Shown here piece by piece: positions 21,901-33,710 of a DNA stretch of 64,000 bases; position 1 is the stretch's first letter, and the number at the start of each line of letters is the position of its first letter. This DNA is from Protula sp. h YS-2021 (Eukaryota > Annelida > Polychaeta > Sabellida > Serpulidae). A model generated the notes under the pieces. That model saw only the letters and a list, made by a program, of their open reading frames with translations, had not been told where the DNA came from and searched no databases. The stretch covers positions 43,271,269 through 43,335,268 of the forward strand of contig OX457031.1 of NCBI GenBank assembly GCA_949752745.1. Reading direction: 5' to 3'. A program made the translations under genes and the position numbers.

Positions 21901-24900
21901 GCGGGGGTAAAGTGGGTCACAGAAGAACGTAATTTGTATGGAGAGGGCGTGGCAAAATAGTAGACGTTGAAGGTAGACATGGTTACGGTAGATAGCAGGC
22001 GAACAAAAGAGGTAGGGGGAGGGGGAAGGGGGTACAAGAGGTAGTTATTGTTCGCTTACAATGGCGGATGATTGGACAGGGAGGTTGCAATCAATGGAGA
22101 GGTGTTGGTAGGAGGGTAGAGGCTAGGGATTAACAGTTTCTCTTTAATCTTAAACAATTCTCACAACACTCCCCCCTCCCCACCTCCCCCCCGCTCACCC
22201 TGCAGTCGACGTCCACGAAAGCCCGGATGGAAACGGATTTAAGTAAAGTGCCTCTATTGATTCTTGAGCTTTGGTAGGCCGTATATGCCCATCACTTTGT
22301 ATCACTAGAGTTGATAGAAATCTTGATCCTTTCACGCCGTATCGCGGATATCGGCTGCGGCGATATCGCAAAAAATAAATAACTGAGCGAATGGTTTCGA
22401 GAGTACTGCTGTCCCTTCCCCACTTGTGCTACCCCCTGTCCACGTGTTCTGACCCCTCCACACGTGCGCTGCCCCCTCTCAACGCATGCTGCCCCTCTCG
22501 CCACGTGGACTGGCTCCTACACACGTGTGCTTCCCCTTCTTCACGTGTGCTGACCCTTCCCACGTATGCTGAACCCTCCCCAAGTATACTGCCCCCTCTC
22601 TACGTGTGCTTCCTCTCCACACGTGCGCTGACACTCCCCACGTGTGCTGCCCCCTCTCAACGCATGCTGCCCCCACGTGTACGTGCGCTGCGCGTTCCAG
22701 CATGAGTTGCCCCCCTCCCGACGTGCACTGCCCCCTCCCACGTGTGCTGCCCCCTTCCCACGTGTGCTGCCCCTTTAACACGTGCGCTGCTCCCTTCCCA
22801 CGTTTGCTGCCCCCTCCCCACGTATGCTGCCCCCTCCCCACGTGTGTTGCCCCCTCCCCACGTGTGTTGCCCCCTTCCCATGTGTGCTGCTGCCTCACCA
22901 CGTGTTTTGCTCCGTCTCAACGTGTGATTCCCCCTCCCTAGGTGTGTTAATGCCTCGCCACGTGTGCTGCCCCCCTCGGCACGTGTGCTGCCCCCCCCAC
23001 CCCACCCCTCCTCCCTCCCGCTCCACAGAACACAGCTGAGTTTATACATGCCTGCTTTAATCTTTGTTTCTGGTTTGTACTAATCTATACATGTTGTGCA
23101 TTGAAATTCCTCCGCTCTGAGAGCGGAAACGTTCTTTTTTTAATCATGGTTTATACTGTGTTGAAACTTGAAATGACAGGTGATAAAATTTCGTAAAAGT
23201 TACACGCCATTTCGTAGCTGAAGAATTACACATGAATAGCTGTATGTAGTAAAATAGCTTTTCAAATGTGCGCTTATAATTAACGGCGCATAAAACCCAG
23301 AAAGTCGAGGGCGATTGCCCCCGAATTATGTAAACATCTCATAAGTTCTGTCTCGGGGAAAGCGGTGAATGAGTCGGACCAGATGTAGGAGCACACGGAC
23401 ATCTCTCTTCGGCAAGACGAGAGCCAGTTGTTGTATTGGTATTTTGTTTACAATGGTGATATAAAATGGTGCTTCTCATAATAGACATCAGTCCATTAAA
23501 ATCTTAAGATTTGTGAGATATATTGATTTCCTTACACATTCAGTTATTGTATTTATAAGTGGATTTGCATGGTAAGAAGGAGACAGGGGGGGGGGGGTAT
23601 TATTTTAATAATGTCCTGTCTTATTTTAAACACATTGTGTTTGTTAGGTGAAATTTCAGACGTAAAATAACCAAATTATGCACGCATGTAGGGCTGGGAA
23701 AACTGTTCCATACATGTTAAAAACGACTTTGAGTTGTGGTAGAAATCCTAGGACATGACATAAAAGCATCCTCCGTCACAAGAGGTTGTTCCTGGACGAG
23801 AGGTGTTCCCAAACGGATCTTTTTTTCTGTATCGTGTATTCTGTTTCAGAGTGAAAGAAAAGCTACAAGCGCTGTTGAACCAAAACAAGGATTTCACCGA
23901 GGAAGACTTTGAAAAGGTTTACTTTGTTTCTCTATTATTTTATTCCGTATTATTTTCTTCTCATCGTTCATCTCATTGCAAACGGTGTTTTAAATAACCA
24001 CCGTGCAATGAAGAATGCGTGCTTATAAAAGGATTGCTGGAAGGATTGCCGCTATGGTAACGAGGAACTTTCCGAAGCGGGCACAGTCAGTTGAAAGAAG
24101 CGTCGCATTGTAACAGCAGCAATGGCAGAAAGTGACAGCTGATAAAGGTTTTTAAGTGTCCATTTGTTTCAACAAATAAGGACAATTTAATAAGGCGTGC
24201 ATTATTAAATACATTTTTGTTAAGCAATGAGCTACCCTTTCTCTATGATCTTAACCCTTCACACAAGTGTATGACGGATAAGAGTGCGTAATGTGACATT
24301 GGATCTGTAGTGAGTTCTGCAGCAGTGCACAATGCACAAGGGTCATTGTGCTACTGCTGCTAATTAGCATATGTGAGTAATCCCTCAAATCTAACTGGCC
24401 AGTTGGATTGCGGGCGTCTAGCACAGCGTCTTTTTCTAGCGTCTTTGTGCAAATTTAGTGTGACTTTGTTTCAAGTGGAAGAATGTTATCATAAAAAATA
24501 GTGTTTTTTACAAGTTTATTAATCCCTCCGCCACCCCAACTGCCGCCTGTAATCCAGCGGTATAATGTAAATTGTGTCATATTATTGTGTTAGGATTGTC
24601 GTATTCGGGTAGATTCTGGATTGTCAATTCTACATGTATTCCTTTGGTTAAGGTGTGGCCTGGTTACCACCACCCAATCAGTGTGTTTTGAATTGAATGC
24701 ATTTGTGTATAACAGACGTGTTACAACCTAATGTACATACACTTATAGATTTAGTTGTAATAAATTTCTCCGACCCAAACAGGGTCATTTACACAAGACG
24801 ATTGTCTTATTATACGACTCATCTGATTAACAAAAAAACTGAACATTGCCGTTCAGTGAATACCAGTCTGAAGACATCATTCTCAAATATTCGGGGCATG

Positions 24901-27157
24901 ATTCCAGATTTAGGCACAGCGGGTGCGGTGTGATTTTAATATAATAGCGCGAAAGTTGCATCTTCTTTCAGCATGCTCCGTTAGATGGCGCCTTACTTAT
25001 TACGTCTGTTTTCAGCTGGCCCCGTCAGGTGGCGCCTCACTCATTACGGCACTTAAGTTTATCAACAATCCCTTACAAAGTTGTGACAAAATATACAGCC
25101 TGATGATCCAACTACTCAAAAGAATCGAGGAACTTAAAAAGATGCCAAGTTCAAAAGGTAATAAGTAGAGATTTATGTTCAAAAGAGAGGTTCAGCCTGG
25201 TGTTGATCCACTGGGTGCAGATAAGCCCAGCAGTTGGCTCGTCCCCGTGCATCCCTGGGCCCTGGTAGACGAGCGTTGTGTGAAAAGCCCAGAGTAATAC
25301 CCTCGAATTTAGTTTGCTTAAGTCTATTTGTGTCATCTCTACTCCTATCCTTGCTAGAAATAACACTATAAATATGTTTGAATAAATTGACATACGCCGC
25401 TCATTGGGTCATAGTCACATCAAGCTGTACTGGATTAATCAGCTGGGCGCGATGTTCCAGGAATGTGTTCTTCAAAAGGTGTGCTGTGTTTCAGATAAAA
25501 ACCTGTACCACGGGGAATCGTGGGAGCTGATGGTGCGACGGTGGAGCAAGCTCGTTAAGGATTTCCAGTCGCGCAATACTCATTATGACATCAGCAAGAT
25601 ACCTGATATCTATGACAACATCAAGTATGATCTGCAACACAATCAAAAAGTACTCGAGTTTGAAGATGCTGAACCCTTACATTCCCTGTCCAAAGCCATG
25701 GCCGACCTGGTTATACCACAGGTACAGTTTTGTATATGCGTATGCAAATGAGGAGACATGTAAACTAATAGCTATATTGTTGTATCAAGGTATATTTTTT
25801 ATCTCAAGAGAAGGTGCGTAGGTGTACTGAAAAATGTTATCCAATGGAGTTAACTTATAAAATTAATTTAATTACTAGAAATTCGCTTTTGTCAGGAGTA
25901 TGGTATAACAAAAGACGAGAAGTTGTTCATAGGGCAGTGCATATGTGCGCCGCTGATGCGCAAGATTCTCGGCGACCTCACGACCAGTGTCGATGAAGAG
26001 ACGACTCGGCTCGACTCGAGGTATCTGCCTGGGTTAGTGTGCTTTTGTTTGTTGTTTGTTTTTGTACACGTATTGGCTTTAAGGCTGAAAGCGATCAGAC
26101 CAACTGTTCGATTACCGTTTTTGACTAATAACCGGTTTTGTACCAATTATCGGATATTAAGGTGTCAGAAATACTGTGTTTCATTTCCTTTTTAAATTGT
26201 TGAACGGACCCAGATAATTAAATGTATGAGATTTGAGAATTAATATTTTAGCCATGACAGCAAAATTTTGTCTTTTTTTTTTTTTTTTTTTTTGCAATAT
26301 ATTATTACGTCAGAGGTGAATATCTAATATCGTTAGCTATATATTAAAAAAAATGTTAATACTTCGTCGATTTCAGCCGAATTTTTGAAAGAGTATAGGC
26401 TGTTGTTAGTGATTTTGGTGTTGTTTGTAGTGCTAAAAATGGGTCGAAATTTGAAAAAAAAACTTGATCATAACAAACGAGTGATTGCGTCCGATGTGCT
26501 TCTAATAGAGTATTGCTGATTTTCTTTTTTTTTTTATGGCTTTTTCTTGAGGTGTGATTGAATAAAACTGAGTGTTATCACTTACGTTTTCACCCAGTTT
26601 TGTTTCATTGTAAGGTGCGTAAAAGCTTTGAGTGCCCAAATTCTCGCCTGCATTGAAGTAATCAAGAGGCCCATGTGATGTGTGGGGGAGGAGGTCGGGG
26701 TGGGAGGGGGGGAGGTTGGTGGTGAGTGATGGTGCTGTGAGTTAGGTGCCCCACGTGTCTCGAAAACGTTAGGGCACTTTCAGCTGTGTTGTTCTTTTTT
26801 TCACACTTGGTAAGTTGTCACATGTTAGCATCACATTAACGTTAGTATACACACCCCACAAAACTCACAAGTGTTGGTTGTACTGCGAGTGACAGCGTGT
26901 CTGGCGCAGTGTTGTGACGTCTTGTTCCTGCTTGACATTGTCACTGGCTGTCATGTCAGATAACTGAAATGGGGTGAAAGTGTAATATTTCACAGGGACA
27001 TCAAAGAACAGAAAAAGAACGAAATGTAAAGCCATTAGTTTTGAATTTCCCAATTTTATTGATTAACTTTTAATTTGGAATCGAAAGTTGACCATTTTTA
27101 GCCCAGCTTACGTTACACGTAAGCTGGGGTATTCCTATCGGTTTGCGGGCGGTGTCC

Positions 27158-27192
<35 letters not shown>

Positions 27193-30100
27193 GTTTATTT
27201 AGTAAACTTTGGTTCAAAATGCATCTCCTCCTACAATTTTGATTCGATGTCATGTATTTTTGGTGTGAGGCATCCCTAAGGGGTCGTGCATACGGCTTGT
27301 GCTTTTCTAGTCGATCGGGTGATTTTTGAATTTTTGGCGAATTTTTAAAGAAAAAATTTTAAAATGTATCTCCTCCTACATTTTTGACCGGATGTGATTT
27401 ATTTTTGGTATGAGGCACCCCTAAAGTGTCGTGCATACGGCTTGTGCTTTTTTAGTCGATCGGGCAATTTTTGTATTTTTGGGGAATTTTTTAAGCAAAA
27501 TTTTAGAAAATAATTCAAAATGCATCTGCTCCTACAATTTTGATTCGATGTCATTTATTTTTGGTGTGAGGCATCCCTAAGGGGTCGTGCATACGGCTTG
27601 TGCTTTTCTAGTCGATCGGGTGATTTTTGAATTTTTGGCGAATTTTTAAAGAAAAAATTTTAAAATGTATCTCCTCCTACATTTTTGACCGGATGTGATT
27701 TATTTTTGGTATGAGGCACCCCTAAAGTGTCGTGCATACGGCTTGTGCTTTTTTAGTCGATCGGGCAATTTTTGTATTTTTGGGGAATTTTTTAAGCAAA
27801 AATTTAGAAAATAATTCAAAATGCATCTACTCCTACAATTTTGATTCGATGTCATTTATTTTTGGTGTGAGGCATCCCTAAGGGGTCGTGCATACGGCTT
27901 GTGCTTTTTTAGTCGATCGGGTGATTTTTGAATTTTTGGGGAATTTTTGAATAATTTTGGTTCAAAATGCATCTACTCCTACAATTTTGATTCGATGTCA
28001 TTTATTTTTGGTGTGAGGCATCCCTAAGGGGTCGTGCATACGGCTTGTGCTTTTTTAGTCGATCGGGTGATTTTTGAATTTTTGGCGAATTTTTAAAGAA
28101 AAAATTTTAAAATGTATCTCCTCCTACATTTTTGACCGGATGTGATTTATTTTTGGTATGAGGCACCCCTAAAGTGTCGTGCATACGGCTTGTGCTTTTT
28201 TAGTCGATCGGGCAATTTTTGTATTTTTGGGGAATTTTTTAAGCAAAAATTTAGAAAATAATTCAAAATGCATCTACTCCTACAATTTTGATTCGATGTC
28301 ATTTATTTTTGGTGTGAGGCATCCCTAAGGGGTCGTGCATACGGCTTGTGCTTTTTTAGTCGATCGGGTGATTTTTGAATTTTTGGGGAATTTTTGAATA
28401 ATTTTGGTTCAAAATGCATCTACTCCTACAATTTTGATTCGATGTCATTTATTTTTGGTGTGAGGCATTCCTAAGGGGTCGTGCATACGGCTTGTGCTTT
28501 TTTAGTCGATCGGGTGATTTTTGAATTTTTGGGGAATTTTTAAAGAAAAAATTTTAAAATGTATCTCCTCCTATATTTTTGACCGGATGTGATTTATTTT
28601 TGGTATGAGGCACCCCTAAAGGGTCGTGCATACGGCTTGTGCTTTTCTAGTCTATCGGGTGATTTTTGAATTTTTTGGGAATTTTTGAAGAAAAAAATTT
28701 TAAAATGTATCTCGTCCTACATTTTTGATCCGAAACCTCTCAAAGATCCGATGACCCTAAAAGGTCGTGCATACGGCTTGTGCTTTTTATTCGATCGGAC
28801 AATTTTTGTATTTTAAGGGAGCTTTGAAGAAAAAAACTTCAAAATGCATTTTCCCCTACGGTTTTGATCTTTCTCTCTCTCTCTTTTTTTTTTTTTTTGT
28901 TTGAGGCATCCCTAAGGGGTTGAGCATACGGCTTGCGCTTTTTAGTCGATCCGATAATTTCTCTATTTTTAGGGAATTTTTGAAGAAAAACTTCAAATGC
29001 ATTTCCTCCAACAGTTTTAATCCGATTTCATTTATTTTTGGTATGAGGCATCCTTAGGTGGGTCGGGCATACGACTTGTGCTATTTGACTTGACTTGGGA
29101 ATTCTTGATTTCGATAGGGAATTTTTGATGAAAATACCTCAAAATGCATCTTCTCCTGCAGTTTTGATCAGACATCATTTATTTTGGGGCTGAGGCATGC
29201 TTAGGGTGTCGTGAATACGGCCTGTGCTTTTCGAGTCGATCAGAATTTTTGGTGAATTTTTGAATAAAAAAACTTCAAAATGCATTTCCTCCTACTGTTT
29301 TTATCAGATTTCATTTATTTTTGATACAAGCCGACTTTAGGGGGTCATGCATACGGCTTGTGCTTTTTGAGTGAATTGGAAAACTTTTGAATTTTTTTCG
29401 GAATTTAAAAAAAAAATAAATGAATCTTCTCCTGCAGCGCATAAACGCAAGTTAAATGAACTTGCGCAGTAGTCAGATTTAACAACCGCACATCGACGCA
29501 AGTTAAATAAACATTCGCATTGGTCCGAAATGTGACCCATTGACGGAAGATAAACATGCAAACTGGTCCAAAATAAGCACCGCGCATCAACGCAAGTTAA
29601 ATAAACATGCGCAATGGTCCAAAAAAAGAACTACGCGTCGACGCAAATTGAATAGACATGCGCAGTGGTCCGAAATGCGGATCGAGCATCAACGCAACCT
29701 AAAGAAACATGCGCACTGGTCCGAAATGCGAACCGCGCAGCAACGCTAGTTAAATAAATATGCACATTGGTCCGAAAAAAAGAACCGCGCATCAGCGCAA
29801 CCCAAAGAAACATGCGCACTGGTCTGAAATGAGAACCACGCATCAACGCAAGTTAAATAAACATGGGCAATGGTCGGAAATGCGTACCGCGCATCGACGG
29901 ATGTTAAATAAACATGCGATCCGGTCCAAAATAAGCACCGCACATCAACGCAAGTTAAACAAACATGCGCACTTGTCCGAAAAAAGAACCACACATTGGC
30001 GAAAGTTGAATAGACATGCGCAGTGGTCTGAAATGAGAACCTCGCATCAACGCAAGTTAAATAAACATTCGCAGTGGTCCGAAGAAAGAACCACGAATCG

Positions 30101-33100
30101 ACGCAAGTTGAATAGACATAAGAGTCGGGCATCGACGGGACTGAAATAAACATGCGTTCTGGTCCGAAATGCAATTCGCTTGTCAACGCAAGTTAAGTGA
30201 ACCTACGCACTGGTCCGAAATGCGAACCTCGCATGAACGCAACCTAAAGAAACAGGTACACTGGTCCGAATTCCGAACCGCTCCTCAGCGCAAGTTAAAT
30301 ACACATTTGCACTGATCTAAAATAAGTACCGAGCACCAACACAAGTTAAATAAATATGCGCACTGGTCCAAAATGTGAACCACGCATCAACACAAGTTAA
30401 ATAAACGTGCGCACTGGTGGAAAATGCGAAACGTTCATTAACGCAAGCTAAATAAACAAACACACTGGTCAGAAATGGGAACCGAGCATAAACGCAAGTT
30501 AAATAAGCATGCGCACTGGTTAGAAATGCGAACCGAACTGCGCATTAACGCAAGTTAAATAACGTGCGCACTATTCAAAATAAGAACTGCGTATCAACGC
30601 AACTTAAATAAACATGCGCACTGGTCCAGAATAAGAACCGCGCATCAACTCAAATTAAAGAAATATGCGCAATGGCCTGAAATAAGAACCGCACATCGAC
30701 ACACGTTAAATAAACATGCGCAGTGGTTCGAAATGCGAACCACGCGCCAACGGAAGTTAAATAAATATTTGCACTGGTCCAAAATAAGCACCGCGCATCA
30801 ACGCAAGTTAAATAAACATGCGCACTGGTCCGAAATTCGAACTGCTCATCAACGGAAGTTGAATAAACATGCGCACTGGTCCAAAATGCAAACCGCGCAC
30901 CAACGCAAGTTAGATTAACATATGCACACGTCCAAAATAAGCACCGTGAATCAACGCAAGATAGATAAACATGCAAACTCTTCCGAAATGCGAACCGCGC
31001 ATCAAGGCAACCTAAGGAAACTTGTACACTGGTCCAAAATAAGTACCGCTCATCAACGCAAGTAAAATAAACATGCGCACTGATCTGAAATAAGAACCGC
31101 ACATCAACACAAGTAAATAAACATGCGCATTGATCCGAAAGAAGAACCGCACATCAACACAAGGTAAATAAACATGCGCACTGATCCGAAATAAGAACCG
31201 CACATCAACACAAGGTAAAAAAACATGGGCGCTGGTCCGAAATGCCAACCGCACATCAACGCAAGTTAAATAAACATGTGCACTGGTCCAAAATATGCAC
31301 CGCGCATCAACGCAAGTTAAATAAACATGCGCACTGGTCCGAAATTCGAACCGCGCATCAACGCCACTTAAATAAACGTGTGGAGTGGTTCGAAATGTGA
31401 ACCACGCTCCAACGCAAGTTAAATAAACATTTGTACTGGTCCAGAATAAGCACCGCGCATCAGTGCAAGTTAAATAAACATGCGCACTTGTCCGATATTC
31501 GAACCGCGCGTCAACGCAAGTTAAATAAACATGCGCACCGTGCAAGTTAGATAAACATGGAAACTCTTCCGAAATGCGAACCGCGTATCAAGACAACCTA
31601 AGGAAACTTGTGCACTTGTCCAAAATAAGTACCGCTCATCAACGAAAGTAAAATAAACATGCGCATTGGTCTGGAATAAGAACCGCGCATTAATCTTTAT
31701 TAAGTTTTTTTTGAAAATGAACATGTGCACGGTTCCAAAATGAGAGCCGCGCATCAACGCAAATTAAATAAACATGCGTACTTGTCTGAATAAGAACCGC
31801 GCATCGAGGCAAGTTACATAAATATGCGCACTGGTCCGAAATGCGAGCGTTGTTTGAAGGTATCTATGGCAGACTATCCAGTCTACCAGAGATACAAAAA
31901 ATCTGTTCCCCATTTTTCACGTAAAGAAATCTTTGTATGCATTTATCGGTCTATGTTCTGGTCCGGTGCTAAATGAATTATTGAGCTAGCTCTTTGCCGT
32001 CTCATCTTTTGAAGCCCGATATTTCAGGGAAATTCCTTCGCTCATGCACGCTGGAATGGGTCTTATTGCTTTTCGTAAGCTGGGACTTTGTCCTTGGACA
32101 AACTTGTTAATAATCATTCAGTGTATCACATCCTATAGAATCATTACATCACTCGAAGCAGGTATGGAAAACGTTGTTGAGTGAGAATATTGGCACTGGC
32201 GAATGTGTTCGGGTATTGTAAGCAGTGCATAGATGGAATTTTTTGCTATTACAGGAAATATAGCATATTTGTTAAATGGGCAGTTTGTTCCGAATTATTA
32301 TTTATGTATGTGAAGCATTTAGTGGACATTTTGGTTCCGATCCAGTCTTATATTTGAACATTTGCAGTGATGACAATGAAAACAGTAAGACTAGAATAAA
32401 AAGGCAAGTAATTATAAATTAATACAGTAAAGTAGAAATAATTATGATAATAGTGCTGTTTTATTCGACTGGATCTTTAAATCAATATCAAGTATCGACT
32501 TCTTGCGGCATGCTTTAGGTATTCTAAAGGTGTGGCAACGCCCCATAGGCACGTCAGAACGAGGCTGTATTTCACGAGCGAGAGCCATATACATTCCTTG
32601 CTGACCGTGTTCAGATACGGAGGTCTTCTTGACGTAAGTATTAATCTTACCCCCCCCCCCTTAGCCCCCTCCCCTCCTCTCTGTATCGCTAAGAACAGTT
32701 CCGCCTATCTCCATCGGAGTATTTTTCCCTTTGTAATTTTTAGCCCAAGCTTCCACAGAAGCAGGGGCTATAGCAGTCGATGAAAGTACGTGGGTATGCA
32801 CGCTTTTTAGTGGAATCGCATCTTTCAAGTTTGAATGCGTGAAGGTAGTGGACATAAGTACTTTCCTGGCTATTACTTTTTTTGGCGATTCTGCGAAAAT
32901 TGGCTTAGATATTGGCCAAAAACCTCCTTCATAACGTAACTCCTAGGATTTTATGGAAACTGTTGATGGAACGTTGGAGGTTAAAGTGTCAGAATGTAAT
33001 CTCGCAAAATGCTAGGATTCCTGACATGCTTTGTTTTAGCAACATTTGCTCTTGAGGGCGCTTAATGAAACGACCACAACTAAAATCTTTATTAGCTGAA

Positions 33101-33625
33101 GCACCACCGCTATCTCCAAAAGTAATCAGTATTTTGTGTATCCACCTCGTGCGTGCAAAAAAGTGATGGCTATTACTTTTTGTGGATATTCGCCAGAAAT
33201 TGGCGAAAATATTGGCAAAAAAAAAAAAAACAATTTTTTTTCGTAAAATTCTAACTGTCACCAGTGAAATTACCTTACTGAGTGAGGATAGTAGGCATTG
33301 CTGCCTACCTGGCTAGTACTTTGTATAATGATTCGCGAAAAAAATGGCGGAAATAGTGGCAAAAAACGAAAAACAGATCAGTACAATCCTACACGACGCC
33401 AGAGAAATAGCCTTACACTGTTTAATTTTTATAGGTAGCTGTCATTGGCACTTAGGTGGCTGTTACTTTTTTTCCGTCTTTAGAAAAAATCTGACGGAAA
33501 ATTGGCGGAAAACCAATTACTTACTAAAATTGTAATTACGGCTTGGGATATGATCTCACCATCTTAAAATTTTGAATTACGAAAGCGAACATCAGTACCT
33601 GCGTCTGTTTTTTATTACTTTATTC

Positions 33626-33710
<85 letters not shown>

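Larger units (their letters stand above)
27095..32110 (+). mobile_element. 5 kb hairpin-bounded satellite element in PPIP5K intron 17 (Helentron/pearl-like architecture)
   Basis: Starts TTTTTAG followed by a perfect 12-bp stem cccagcttacgt/acgtaagctggg with a 3-base loop (27102-27128), then a (TTAG)n run (27159-27191), a 150-bp satellite array (27205-29420), a 51-bp minisatellite (29438-31850), and unique sequence ending with ttgtcc-tt-ggacaa, a 6-bp stem (32088-32101). Hairpins plus a microsatellite plus tandem core resemble non-autonomous Helentron or bivalve pearl elements. The class assignment and outer limits are inference. Confidence 0.5.

Noticed and set aside
22391..23049. Cys/Pro- or Gly/His-rich frames of up to 140 codons
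   Set aside because: These are shadows of the 20-bp E-box minisatellite, open in several overlapping registers.
29540..31757. Long periodic frames (17-residue repeats) as a repeat protein gene
   Set aside because: They arise from a 51-bp minisatellite without stop codons in some registers, lie in a PPIP5K intron and occur on both strands.
29438..31850. CRISPR-like array
   Set aside because: Units are contiguous 51-bp tandem repeats with scattered divergence, not constant repeats with unique spacers, and the DNA is eukaryotic.
32528..32530. Alternative acceptor for PPIP5K exon 18 at tctaaag
   Set aside because: It would put the exon in a frame with an early TAG; the upstream tgctttag gives the conserved YSxGV block.
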